Assembly: GCA_937927675.1 (NCBI GenBank)
Contig: CALBSG010000013.1
Coordinates: 1 to 16,310, forward strand
Length of the DNA: 16,310 nt
Direction of reading: 5' to 3'
From: an uncultured Paracoccaceae bacterium
Lineage (GTDB): Bacteria > Pseudomonadota > Alphaproteobacteria > Rhodobacterales > Rhodobacteraceae
The notes beneath the pieces were generated by a model. The model did not search any database, was not told the DNA's origin, and was given only the letters and a program-made list of their open reading frames with translations. Each line of letters opens with the position of its first letter. The stretch's first letter is position 1. This document shows, piece by piece, positions 6,111 through 14,390 of the stretch. The translations under genes were made by a program, and so were the position numbers.

Positions 6111-8552
6111 ATGTCCGATTTTCCAACTAGCGCCCGTGTTGTCATCATCGGTGGCGGTGCGGTGGGGGCGTCAAGCCTGTATCACCTGTGCAAAGCGGGC
6201 TGGACCGACTGCGTTCTTTTGGAAAAGAACGAGCTGACGGCGGGCAGCACCTGGCACGCGGCGGGCAACGTCCCGACGTTTTCGTCCAGCTGGTCGATCA
6301 TGAACATGCAGCGCTATTCGGCCGAACTTTACCGCCGTCTGGGCGATGAGGTCGATTACCCGATGAACTACAACGTCACCGGTTCGGTGCGGTTGGGCCA
6401 TACCAAGGAACGCTTGCAAGAGTTCCAAAAGGTCGTCGGCATGGGCCGCTATCAGGGGATGGATCTGAAGATCCTGACGCCCGACGAGATCAAAAAGGTC
6501 TATCCCTTTGTCGAGACCCATGACCTGACCGGCGCGTTGCATGACCCCTATGACGGCGACATTGATCCCGCACAGCTGACGCAAGCCTTGGCAAAAGGCG
6601 CCCGCCAGATGGGCGCCCGGATTGAACGGTTCTGCCCTGCCACCGGCGTGCGCCGCGAGGGCGATGAATGGGTGGTTTCGACCCCGAAGGGCGAGATCCG
6701 TTGCGAGATCGTGGTCAACGCGGCGGGCTATTATGCGCGGGAGGTCGGCAAGTGGTTTGGCCGCGACCTGCCGATGATGGTGATGAGCCATCAGTACATG
6801 CTGTTCGACACCATCCCAGAGCTGGAAAAGTGGAGCGCCGATGTCGGCCACAAGCTGCCTTTGCTGCGCGATGTGGACAGCAGCTATTACCTGCGGCAGG
6901 AAAAGCACGGCTTCAACCTTGGCCCCTATGAAGGCAATTGCAAAGCCCATTGGGTGACCAAGGACGATCCCTTCCCCGAGGACTTCAGTTTCCAACTGTT
7001 CCCCGACGATCTGGAGCGGCTGGAGTGGCACATCAATGACGCGATGGAGCGGGTGCCTTTGCTGGCCAAAGCCGGGCTGTCCAAGGTTATCAACGGCCCG
7101 ATCCCCTATACGCCCGATGGCAACCCGTTGATCGGCCCGATGCCGGGCGTGCCGAATGCGTTTGAGGCCTGCGTTTTCACGTTTGGCATCTGTCAGGCCG
7201 GGGGCGCGGGCAAGGTGCTGGCGGAATGGGTCACCGAAGGGGCGACCGAATGGGACATGTGGTCGTGCGACCCGCGCCGCTTTACCGGGTTTGAAGACCC
7301 CGAATACTGCGTCAAAAAGGGGATGGAGGTTTACGGCCACGAATACGCCATCCACTTCCCGCATCATTCTTGGCCGGAAGGTCGGGGCAAGAAGCTGTCT
7401 GCGGTCCATGCCCAGACCAAGGCGCTTGGCGCGATTTATGCGCCCTATAACGGCTGGGAGCGCGCCGCATGGTATGCCCGCCCCGGCGATGATGTGTCCG
7501 AAGATGCACAGCGCACTTGGGACCGCGAAGGCCCGTGGTTTGACGCGGTGAAGGAAGAATGTGAGGCCGTGCGCGATGCGGCCGGGATCCTCGATCTTCC
7601 GGGCTTTTCGCGCTTTGTGCTGAAAGGGGCTGGCGCGGCGGAGTGGCTGGCCAAGCAGATCACCGGCAAGGTGCCGTCGGTTGGTCGGTTGGGTCTGGCC
7701 TATTTCGCTGATGACAAGGGCCGGATCGTCACCGAGATGTCGGTCGCCCGGTTGGCCGAAGATGAGATGGTGCTGATCACGGCGGCCACCGCGCAGAGCC
7801 ATGACTGGGAATGGTTGCAGCGTCATCTGGTGGCCGGATTGAGTCTGACCGATCACACCACCGAATGGTCAACGCAGATCCTGACCGGGCCGAAAGCCCG
7901 CGCGATTTTGGCGGAAGTGTCGAACGCCGATCTGGCGAAAGGGTGGTTGACCCATCAGACCGCCCGCATTGCCGGGGCCGAGGTCTGGCTGTGTCGCGTA
8001 AGTTTCGCGGGCGAACTGGGCTGGGAAATCCATTCAAAGACCGCCGATACCGAAGCGGTCTGGAACGCGGTGTGCCGGGCAGGCAAGGGCCATGGCTTGC
8101 GCCCCTTTGGCATGTTCGCGCTGAATTCCTTGCGCGTCGAAAAGGGCTATCGGGCGTGGAAGGGCGATCTGTCGACCGATTACACCGTGCTGCAAGGCGG
8201 GTTGGAGCGGTTTGTCGATTGGGCCAAGCCTGATTTCCGGGGGAAATCGGCGCTGGCGGCGGAAAAGCAGCGCGGCGTGACCAAGCGCTTTGCCACGCTG
8301 GTGATCGAGGCAGGCGAGCAAGACCCGCCCTATATGGCGACGATCTGGAAAGATGGCGCCATCGTGGGCGAGTTGACCAGCGGCTATTACGGCCATCGGG
8401 TCGGGGCGTGCATCGGGCTTGGCACGCTGAAGGCCGAGGTCAACGTGCCGGGAACGCCCGTTGAGGTCGAGATTTTCGGCACGCTTTATCCGGCGGTGGT
8501 GCAGGAAGATGCGCCGCTGTGGGATGCCAAGAACGAGCGCATCCGCGCATGA
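6111..8552 (+). CDS. FAD-dependent demethylating dehydrogenase fused to GcvT domain (dimethylglycine/sarcosine dehydrogenase family)
   Basis: The 813-residue two-domain protein belongs to the family that oxidatively removes N-methyl groups and transfers them to tetrahydrofolate as 5,10-methylene-THF. The N-terminal DAO-type FAD domain (to about residue 430) has the dinucleotide motif VVIIGGGAVGASSLYHL. It also has GSTWHAAG, whose His49 corresponds to the covalent flavin attachment site of dimethylglycine dehydrogenase. The C-terminal half (about 470-805) is a GcvT/aminomethyltransferase fold with SFAGELGWEIH and RVEKGYRAWKGDL. The ATG at 6111 has GGGAGG 6 bases upstream. It is monocistronic, divergent from a LysR-type regulator, and ends in a strong hairpin. 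The substrate is unknown: dimethylglycine, sarcosine or another N-methyl amino acid are all possible. Confidence 0.88.
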   Translation: MSDFPTSARVVIIGGGAVGASSLYHLCKAGWTDCVLLEKNELTAGSTWHAAGNVPTFSSSWSIMNMQRYSAELYRRLGDEVDYPMNYNVTGSVRLGHTKERLQEFQKVVGMGRYQGMDLKILTPDEIKKVYPFVETHDLTGALHDPYDGDIDPAQLTQALAKGARQMGARIERFCPATGVRREGDEWVVSTPKGEIRCEIVVNAAGYYAREVGKWFGRDLPMMVMSHQYMLFDTIPELEKWSADVGHKLPLLRDVDSSYYLRQEKHGFNLGPYEGNCKAHWVTKDDPFPEDFSFQLFPDDLERLEWHINDAMERVPLLAKAGLSKVINGPIPYTPDGNPLIGPMPGVPNAFEACVFTFGICQAGGAGKVLAEWVTEGATEWDMWSCDPRRFTGFEDPEYCVKKGMEVYGHEYAIHFPHHSWPEGRGKKLSAVHAQTKALGAIYAPYNGWERAAWYARPGDDVSEDAQRTWDREGPWFDAVKEECEAVRDAAGILDLPGFSRFVLKGAGAAEWLAKQITGKVPSVGRLGLAYFADDKGRIVTEMSVARLAEDEMVLITAATAQSHDWEWLQRHLVAGLSLTDHTTEWSTQILTGPKARAILAEVSNADLAKGWLTHQTARIAGAEVWLCRVSFAGELGWEIHSKTADTEAVWNAVCRAGKGHGLRPFGMFALNSLRVEKGYRAWKGDLSTDYTVLQGGLERFVDWAKPDFRGKSALAAEKQRGVTKRFATLVIEAGEQDPPYMATIWKDGAIVGELTSGYYGHRVGACIGLGTLKAEVNVPGTPVEVEIFGTLYPAVVQEDAPLWDAKNERIRA

Positions 8553-8555
8553 CAA

Positions 8556-8617
8556 GCGCCGGGGGGCTGTCAGCCCCCCGGACCCCCCGAGGATATTTTT
8601 ACCACATTGAAGGCGAG
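8556..8617. repeat. Intergenic repeat copy 1 with terminator-like hairpin
   Basis: The stretch holds a perfect 10-bp stem (8559-8568 with 8572-8581, loop GTC), then a C-run, GAGGATATTTTTACCACATTGAAGG. The C-run/GA-G-TATTT/CCA-ATTGAAGG core matches a second copy at 11816-11865. Elements of this appearance are, from general familiarity, common after genes in Rhodobacteraceae. Here it lies between convergent genes, and with T5 at 8596-8600 probably ends transcription of the first oxidoreductase. Confidence 0.6.
8559..8600 (+). terminator. Probable terminator after the first FAD-GcvT gene
   Basis: A 10-bp perfect G+C-rich hairpin (CCGGGGGGCT / AGCCCCCCGG, 3-base loop) begins 6 bases after the stop codon at 8552. 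The T5 run at 8596-8600 is 14 bases beyond the stem rather than directly adjacent, so this is not a textbook intrinsic terminator, but the position between convergent genes supports the role. Confidence 0.55.
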
Positions 8618-8636
8618 GGACATGGCGAAGGTTGGG

Positions 8637-9188
8637 TCAGTAGATCGGGGGGGAAATCACCCAGATCACCACGGCGGGGATATCGCCGGGGTTCGACCAG
8701 CCATAGCTTTGCCCTTTGAACTGAAAGCTGTCGCCGGGGGTCAGCGTGGTGGTCAGGCTGCCCAGCGTCAGGGTGAGTTGACCCGAGATCAGCACGCCGC
8801 CGTCCTCACGGGCTTCGGATTGTGTGCCCTGACCGCGGGCGCCGGGGGCGAAGGTGGATTGGATCATCTCGAACCCGCCGGTGAGGCTGGGGGAGAGCAG
8901 TTCTTCGCTAAGGCCTTGGGACAGATCGCCAAGCGCGACACGGTCGCTGGCGCGTTGGACCACGCCGCGTTCGGCCGCTTCGCGGGCGGAGGAGCGGAAG
9001 AAAAAGCTGATGGTCAGGCCAAAGACCTCGGCGATGCGGGCAAGGTCGGGGATGGCGGGTGTGGTCTGGCCACGCTCAACCTGAGAAAGCCAGCCGACCG
9101 AGCGGTCAAGCGCCGTTGCCAGCGCTTGCAGCGTCATCCCGCGCGATTTGCGCAAGGCGCGGATATCGGGGCCGAGGGGATCGGTCAT
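8637..9188 (-). CDS. XRE-family regulator with C-terminal cupin domain
   Basis: The 183-residue protein joins an XRE helix-turn-helix (about residues 6-62, with MTLQALATALDRSVGWLSQVERG) to a small cupin sensor domain (about 105-180, with PGDSFQFKG and a terminal VIWVISPP). Such regulators commonly control nearby amine or amino-acid catabolic genes. The ATG at 9188 is chosen over an open extension to 9260: AAGGA lies 7 bases upstream, and MTDPLGPDIRALRKSRGMT is a typical start. It is divergent from the second oxidoreductase, and the 161-bp gap has two GAAATTTC palindromes that are candidate operators. Its effector is unknown. Confidence 0.9.
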   Translation of the reverse strand: MTDPLGPDIRALRKSRGMTLQALATALDRSVGWLSQVERGQTTPAIPDLARIAEVFGLTISFFFRSSAREAAERGVVQRASDRVALGDLSQGLSEELLSPSLTGGFEMIQSTFAPGARGQGTQSEAREDGGVLISGQLTLTLGSLTTTLTPGDSFQFKGQSYGWSNPGDIPAVVIWVISPPIY

Positions 9189-9249
9189 GGCGTCGTCCTT
9201 TTCGGGCAGGGTGCCGTGAAATTGGCGGCTGTCGCAAGGGGGCGAATGA

Positions 9250-9299
9250 GGAAATTTCACAGAATTTCCGCGAAAATGAAAAAATACGTTGAAATTTCA
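9250..9299. promoter_or_regulatory. Paired GAAATTTC palindromes, candidate operators of the XRE-cupin regulator
   Basis: The perfect palindrome GAAATTTC occurs at 9251-9258 and again at 9291-9298, where it extends to the 10-bp TGAAATTTCA. The two are exactly 40 bp apart, close to four helical turns, so they face the same side of the DNA. They lie in an unusually A+T-rich patch between the divergent regulator and the demethylase operon. Partial half-sites (AGAATTTCC at 9261-9269) lie between them. I could not assign a convincing -35/-10 pair here. Confidence 0.55.
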
Positions 9300-9349
9300 T
9301 TTTTGGCGACGCAAAACCAGCGCATCCCCAATCTGAAAGGCTTCTGACC

Positions 9350-11803
9350 ATGTGTGCCGCCCCGATCCCTTCCAAGGCCCGCGCCGTTATCATCGGCGGT
9401 GGCGTCTCTGGCGCTTCTGTCGCCTATCATCTGGCCAAAATGGGCTGGAAAGACATTGTGCTTTTGGAGCGCAAGCAGCTGACCAGCGGCACGACATGGC
9501 ATGCGGCGGGGTTGATTGGCCAGTTGCGCGGATCGGCCAATATGACCCGGTTGGCCAAGTATTCTGCAGATCTTTATGTGAAGCTGGCAGCTGAAACCGG
9601 CGTGGAAACCGGCATGCGGCAGGTGGGGTCGATCTCGGTCGCGCTGACCGCCCATCGGCATGAAGAATTGCTGCGGCAGGCCACTGTGGCGCGGATTTTC
9701 GATGTGGATGTACAGGAAATCAGCCCGTCGGAAGCCAAGGCGATGTATCCGCATCTGAATGTCGGCGATGTGGTCGGCGCGGTGCATCTGCCCTTGGATG
9801 GGCAATGCGACCCGGCCAATATCGCCATGGCCCTGGCCAAGGGCGCGCGGATGCAGGGCGCGCAGATTTTCGAATACACCAAAGTGACAGGTGTCACGCG
9901 CGCGAATGGCCGCGTCACCGGGGTGGATTATGTCGACCGCGATGGCGATCCGGGGCATATCGCCACCGATGTGGTGGTGAACTGTGGCGGCATGTGGGGC
10001 CGCGATCTGGCCGAACAGGCGGGCGTCACGCTGCCGCTGCATGCTTGTGAGCATTTCTACCTGATTACCGAACCCGTTGAAGGGCTTGGACATTTGCCTG
10101 TGCTGCGCGTGCCGGATGAATGCGCCTATTACAAATCCGACGCGGGCAAGATGATGATCGGGGCCTTTGAACCCAAGGCCAAACCCTGGGGCATGAAAGG
10201 CATCCGCGAGGATTTCGAATTCGACACGCTGCCGGAAGATTGGGATCACTTCATGCCCATTCTGGAACATGCGATGAACCGCATGCCGCTGTTCCAGACC
10301 TCTGGCATCCATACCTTCTTTAACGGGCCGGAAAGCTTTACCCCCGACGACCGCTATTATCTGGGCGAGGCGCCGGAGGTGAAAGGCTACTGGGTCGCCG
10401 CCGGCTACAACTCGGTCGGGATTGCCGGATCGGGGGGCGCGGGCATGGCGCTGGCGCATTGGATCACCGAAGGCGAGGCGCCGTTTGACCTGTGGGAGGT
10501 GGATATCCGCCGGGCGCAACCCTTCCAGCGCAACAAGGCCTATCTGAAAGAGCGGGTGTCGGAAACGCTGGGCCTCTTGTACGCCGACCATTTCCCCTAT
10601 CGGCAGGTGGAAACCAGCCGCGGGGTGCGGCGGACGCCGTTGCATGACCATTTGAAAGCCCGTGGTGCGGTGTTTGGCGAGGTTGCGGGCTGGGAGCGGG
10701 CGAACTGGTTTGCGAACCCCGGCCAGAAGGCCGAGTATGAATATTCCTGGAAGCGGCAGAACTGGTTCGATAACCAAAAGGCCGAACATCTGGCGGTGCG
10801 GAACGGGGTCGGTTTCTTTGACATGACTTCGTTCGGGAAAATCCGGATTGAGGGCCGGGATGCGGCCAAGTTCCTGAACCGGATCTGCTCGGCTGAGATG
10901 GATGTGGCGACGGGGCGGATCGTCTACACCATGTTCCTGAACGAAAAGGGTGGGATCGAGGCCGACCTGACCGTGACGCGCCTGTCGGAAACCGCCTATC
11001 TGGCGGTGGTGCCGGGGGCAACCTTGCAGCGCAATCTGGCATGGATGCGGTCGCAGTTGGGCGATGATTTTGCCGTCATCACCGATATGACTGCGGCGGA
11101 ATCTGTGCTGTGCATCATGGGGCCGAAAGCGCGCGATCTGATGCAGCGCGTCAGCCCGAATGATTTTTCGAATGCGGCGCATCCCTTTGGCCGGGCGGCT
11201 GAAATTGAAATTGGCATGGGTTTGGCGCGTGCGCACCGGGTGACCTATGTCGGGGAACTGGGCTGGGAACTTTACGTCAGTTCCGACCAGACCGCTCATG
11301 TGTTTGAGGCGCTGGAAGAGGCGGGGGCCGATCTGGGGCTGAAGCTGTGCGGGCTGCACACGCTGGACAGCTGCCGGATCGAAAAGGCATATCGTCACTG
11401 GGGCCATGACATCACGGACGAGGATCATGTGCTGGAGGCCGGGCTCGGCTTTACCGTCAGCCGCAAGAAGGCCGATTTCATCGGTCGCGAGGCGGTGCTG
11501 CGGAAGGAAGAGGCAGGGCTTCAGCGCAAGATGGTGCAGTTCCGGCTGACGGACCCCGAGCCGTTGCTCTTCCACAACGAGGCTTTGGTGCGCGATGGCA
11601 AGATCATCGGGCCCGTGACCAGCGGCAACTACGGCCATTACCTCGGCGGGGCGATCGGCATGGGCTATGTGCCCTGCGCCGGGCAATCGGACGCCGACAT
11701 TCTGGCCAGCCGGTATGAGATTGAAGTGGCGGGCGTGCGGCATGCGGCGGTGGCGTCGCTGGTGCCGATGCATGATCCGAAATCAGAAAGGGTGCGCGGG
11801 TGA
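9350..11803 (+). CDS. Second FAD-dependent demethylating dehydrogenase fused to GcvT domain
   Basis: The 817-residue protein has the same two-domain layout as the oxidoreductase at 6111-8552 and the same predicted chemistry: oxidative N-demethylation with the methyl carbon passed to tetrahydrofolate. The FAD motif VIIGGGVSGASVAYHL starts near residue 13. GTTWHAAGL contains His51, the expected covalent FAD attachment residue. The GcvT half (about 470-800) carries VTYVGELGWELYV, LDSCRIEKAYRHWGHD and a glycine-rich SGNYGHYLGGAIGMGYV block. AAAGG lies 9 bases before the ATG. Overall it looks closer to typical dimethylglycine/sarcosine dehydrogenases than its paralogue. It heads a probable operon with an MttB-family methyltransferase, a dehydrogenase and a PLP enzyme. 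The exact methylamine substrate cannot be assigned. Confidence 0.88.
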   Translation: MCAAPIPSKARAVIIGGGVSGASVAYHLAKMGWKDIVLLERKQLTSGTTWHAAGLIGQLRGSANMTRLAKYSADLYVKLAAETGVETGMRQVGSISVALTAHRHEELLRQATVARIFDVDVQEISPSEAKAMYPHLNVGDVVGAVHLPLDGQCDPANIAMALAKGARMQGAQIFEYTKVTGVTRANGRVTGVDYVDRDGDPGHIATDVVVNCGGMWGRDLAEQAGVTLPLHACEHFYLITEPVEGLGHLPVLRVPDECAYYKSDAGKMMIGAFEPKAKPWGMKGIREDFEFDTLPEDWDHFMPILEHAMNRMPLFQTSGIHTFFNGPESFTPDDRYYLGEAPEVKGYWVAAGYNSVGIAGSGGAGMALAHWITEGEAPFDLWEVDIRRAQPFQRNKAYLKERVSETLGLLYADHFPYRQVETSRGVRRTPLHDHLKARGAVFGEVAGWERANWFANPGQKAEYEYSWKRQNWFDNQKAEHLAVRNGVGFFDMTSFGKIRIEGRDAAKFLNRICSAEMDVATGRIVYTMFLNEKGGIEADLTVTRLSETAYLAVVPGATLQRNLAWMRSQLGDDFAVITDMTAAESVLCIMGPKARDLMQRVSPNDFSNAAHPFGRAAEIEIGMGLARAHRVTYVGELGWELYVSSDQTAHVFEALEEAGADLGLKLCGLHTLDSCRIEKAYRHWGHDITDEDHVLEAGLGFTVSRKKADFIGREAVLRKEEAGLQRKMVQFRLTDPEPLLFHNEALVRDGKIIGPVTSGNYGHYLGGAIGMGYVPCAGQSDADILASRYEIEVAGVRHAAVASLVPMHDPKSERVRG

Positions 11804-11815
11804 CACTCTGAAGGA

Positions 11816-11865
11816 GCGGGGGCCAGCCCTCGCACCCCCGGAGTATTTCCGCCAAGATGAAAGGC
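11816..11865. repeat. Intergenic repeat copy 2
   Basis: The stretch has a CGGGGG / CCCCCG 6-bp stem (11817-11822 with 11835-11840, 12-base loop), then GAGTATTTCCGCCAAGATGAAAGG. The core parallels copy 1 at 8556-8617: C-run, GA/GG-A-G-TATTT, CCA-A-ATGAA-GG. The stem is weaker and the T-run shorter than in copy 1, so read-through to the next gene is likely. Its right end supplies the AAAGG that serves as ribosome binding site for the downstream methyltransferase gene. Confidence 0.55.
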
Positions 11866-11871
11866 AGCGAG

Positions 11872-13431
11872 ATGACGGATATGGGCGAAACTTGCGAACC
11901 GGCACGGGCACGGGCGGGGCGTTCCGGGGGGCGGCAGGCGCGGGTGGCAATGCGGGCAGCACCGCTGGCAGATGATGTGCGCCCGGTGCGGGGCGGCATG
12001 CCGGGGGGGCAATACAAGCCCCTGACCGAGGATGGCGTGAAGCAGATTCATGCCGCCGCCTTGGACGCTTTGGAACAGATCGGCCTGTCGCAGGCCCCGC
12101 CGTCGGGGGTTGAGATCATGACCGCCGCCGGGGCCATTCAGGGCAGCGACGGGCGCTTGCGGTTTCCGCGGGCACTGGTCGAGGACATGCTGGCGGTGGC
12201 CGCGCGCGACATCACGCTTTATGCGCGCGACCCCAAGCATGACCTGCATCTGAGTGGGTCAAATGTCCATTACGGCACGGCCGGGGCGGCGGTGCATATC
12301 GTCGATCCGATCACGCTGGAGTATCGGGATTCCACGGCGCAGGATCTTTATGATGCGGCGCGTCTGGTGGATAACCTTGATAATATTCACTTTTATCAGC
12401 GCACCATGGTGTGCCGCGATGTCTTGGACAACAAGGACATGGACCTGAACACGCTCTATGGCTGCCTTGCCGGCACCAAAAAGCATGTCGGGACCAGTTT
12501 CTCGGACCCGTCCCACGTCGCTGATTGTTTTGACATGCTCTACATGGTCGCGGGTGGTGAGGAGAAATGGGTGGAGCGGCCTTTCGTGTCGAACTCCAAC
12601 TGTTTTGTTGTGCCGCCGATGAAGTTTGCCGAGGAAAGCTGCATCACGATGGAAGATTGCATCCGGCGCGGGATGCCGATGCTGCTTTTGTCGGCCGGGC
12701 AGGCGGGGGCCACGGCCCCGGCGCCGATTGCGCTGACCATTGTGCAGGCGGTGGCCGAATGTCTGGCGGGTGTGGTTTACGTCAACGCGATCAAAAAGGG
12801 CGCGCCTGCGATCTTTGGCACCTGGCCCTTTGTGTCTGACCTGCGCACCGGGGCGATGTCGGGCGGATCGGCAGAGCAGGCTTTGCTGACGGCTGGTTGC
12901 GCGCAGATGCATCGGTTTTATGGGCTGCCGGGCGGGGCGGCATCGGGGATTTCCGACAGCAAACTGCCCGATATGCAGGCCGGATGGGAGCAAGGCATCA
13001 CCAATGCGCTGGCGGGGCTTGCAGGTCTTAACATGTGCTATGAGGCGGTGGGCATGCATGCCAGCCTTCTGGGCTTCTGCATGGAAAGCCTTGTCTTGGG
13101 CGATGACCTTTTGGGTCAGACCATGCGGCTCGTGCGCGGCATTGATGTGACGCCAGACAGCACCAGCTTGGATGCGATGAAAGAGGTCTGTCTGGGCGGG
13201 CCGGGGCATTATCTGGGGTCGGATCAGACGCTGAAGCTGATGCAGACCGAATACGTCTATCCCAAGGTCGGCAACCGGATGAGCCCGAAGGAATGGAACG
13301 AGGCGGGCAAGCCTTTGCTTTTGGACGGAGCCATCGCGCGCAAGAACGAGATCTTGTCGAAAGCAGGCTGCGTGGTGGACCCCGAGATTGATCGGGCCAT
13401 TCGGGCAAAGTTCAACATCCACTTCAAGTAA
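11872..13431 (+). CDS. MttB-family (trimethylamine methyltransferase family) protein, non-pyrrolysine type
   Basis: The 519-residue protein belongs to the MttB/COG5598 superfamily, which transfers a methyl group from a quaternary or tertiary amine to a corrinoid protein. Characterised non-pyrrolysine members act on glycine betaine, proline betaine, carnitine and similar compounds. Visible hallmarks are the Arg-rich N terminus (about residues 11-28), the GGQYKPLTEDGVKQIHAAALDALEQIG opening split over two helices, PGGAASGISDSKLPDMQAG, and the C-terminal HYLGSDQTL and PKVGNRMSPKEW. The frame has no internal stop, so no UAG-encoded pyrrolysine is involved. I prefer ATG 11872 to ATG 11857, because AAGG lies 7 bases before it and the earlier ATG falls inside the repeat. 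No corrinoid-protein or reactivase gene is in the window. Confidence 0.85.
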   Translation: MTDMGETCEPARARAGRSGGRQARVAMRAAPLADDVRPVRGGMPGGQYKPLTEDGVKQIHAAALDALEQIGLSQAPPSGVEIMTAAGAIQGSDGRLRFPRALVEDMLAVAARDITLYARDPKHDLHLSGSNVHYGTAGAAVHIVDPITLEYRDSTAQDLYDAARLVDNLDNIHFYQRTMVCRDVLDNKDMDLNTLYGCLAGTKKHVGTSFSDPSHVADCFDMLYMVAGGEEKWVERPFVSNSNCFVVPPMKFAEESCITMEDCIRRGMPMLLLSAGQAGATAPAPIALTIVQAVAECLAGVVYVNAIKKGAPAIFGTWPFVSDLRTGAMSGGSAEQALLTAGCAQMHRFYGLPGGAASGISDSKLPDMQAGWEQGITNALAGLAGLNMCYEAVGMHASLLGFCMESLVLGDDLLGQTMRLVRGIDVTPDSTSLDAMKEVCLGGPGHYLGSDQTLKLMQTEYVYPKVGNRMSPKEWNEAGKPLLLDGAIARKNEILSKAGCVVDPEIDRAIRAKFNIHFK

Positions 13432-13460
13432 TGCCTGTAGGGCTTTGATAGGACTTAAAA

Positions 13461-14366
13461 ATGTCAATTCACTATGGATACATCGGCCTTGGTAATCTTG
13501 GGGCCGCCTGTGCGGGGTGTCTGCTGAAGGCGGGCTTCAAGGTGACGGTCTATGACCTGAACCCCAAGCTCGCCGCGCCTTTGGTGGCCATGGGGGCAAC
13601 GCTGGCGGAGAGTGCCGAAGATCTGGCGGGGGCGGTGGATCATGTGATGACCTGCCTGCCATCGCCAGCGGTGTCAGAGCGCGTCTTGCGTAATATCCTG
13701 CCCAAGATGAAACCCGGCGCGCATTGGCTGGAAATGTCGACCCTTGGCCGGGATGAGGTCTTGGCCTTGGCCGCCGTTGCGGCAGAGGCGGGGGTGCGGA
13801 TGATGGAGCTTCCGGTCACCGGCGGCGTGCATCTGGCCTATCAGGGCAAGATCACCATGCTGGCGGGGGGCGACAAGGATCTTTTTGACACCCATTACGC
13901 AGCAATGCAGGCGATGGGCGACAAGATTTTCCACATGGGGCCTTTGGGGTCATCGTCGATCATCAAAGTCATCACCAATATGCTGGCCTTCATCCATCTG
14001 AAGGCCACATCGGAAGCCTTGATGTTGGCCAAGCGGGGCGGATTGGACCTTGGGCAGGCGTGGCATGCGATTGCGGCCTCGTCGGGCAATTCCTTTGTGC
14101 ATGAAACCGAAGGCGCGCTGATCCTGAACGGATCTTACGACATCGCTTTCAACGTCGATCTGGCACTGAAGGATCTGGGCTTTGCTTTGGGGTTCGGCAA
14201 GGAGTTTGGCGTGCCGTTGGATCTGGCCAGCATGACCAACCAGACCTATGTCGCGGCAAAGGCGGCTTACGGCGGCGAGGCACAATCGCCGATGATCGCC
14301 AAGCTTTTGGAAGACCTGCTGGGCACTGACTTGCGCGCGCCGGGGTTTCCGGCAAGGCTAGAGTGA
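13461..14366 (+). CDS. NAD(P)-dependent beta-hydroxyacid dehydrogenase (3-hydroxyisobutyrate dehydrogenase-like)
   Basis: The 301-residue protein has the N-terminal Rossmann domain (GYIGLGNLGAACAGCLLKAG, Gly9-x-Gly11-x-x-Gly14). It carries the family substrate motif PVTGG (Thr120-Gly-Gly) and the catalytic lysine block SSIIKVITNML (Lys169, Asn173), followed by an all-helical C-terminal domain. These define beta-hydroxyacid dehydrogenases and related imine reductases, which oxidise a 3-hydroxy acid or act in reverse. Valine degradation is the textbook role, but the operon setting between an MttB-like methyltransferase and a PLP enzyme suggests a substrate produced after demethylation. AGGA precedes the ATG by 7 bases, and the gene starts 29 bases after its neighbour. 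Substrate unknown. Confidence 0.85.
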   Translation: MSIHYGYIGLGNLGAACAGCLLKAGFKVTVYDLNPKLAAPLVAMGATLAESAEDLAGAVDHVMTCLPSPAVSERVLRNILPKMKPGAHWLEMSTLGRDEVLALAAVAAEAGVRMMELPVTGGVHLAYQGKITMLAGGDKDLFDTHYAAMQAMGDKIFHMGPLGSSSIIKVITNMLAFIHLKATSEALMLAKRGGLDLGQAWHAIAASSGNSFVHETEGALILNGSYDIAFNVDLALKDLGFALGFGKEFGVPLDLASMTNQTYVAAKAAYGGEAQSPMIAKLLEDLLGTDLRAPGFPARLE

Positions 14367-14390
14367 ACCAAGGCGACAAAGGGCAAAGCA

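Noticed and set aside
6171..7856. Minus-strand open frame of 561 codons opposite the first FAD-GcvT gene
   Set aside because: It is another shadow frame with no ribosome binding site or family motif, fully inside a conserved gene on the other strand.
9257..11773. Long minus-strand open frame (838 codons) opposite the second FAD-GcvT gene
   Set aside because: Composition (His/Arg/Gln-rich, no recognisable motifs) is typical of a shadow frame in G+C-rich DNA. The opposite strand encodes a clear conserved enzyme.
11857..11871. Earlier ATG for the MttB-family gene
   Set aside because: It falls in the tail of the intergenic repeat and lacks a well-placed ribosome binding site, whereas the ATG at 11872 has AAGG 7 bases upstream.
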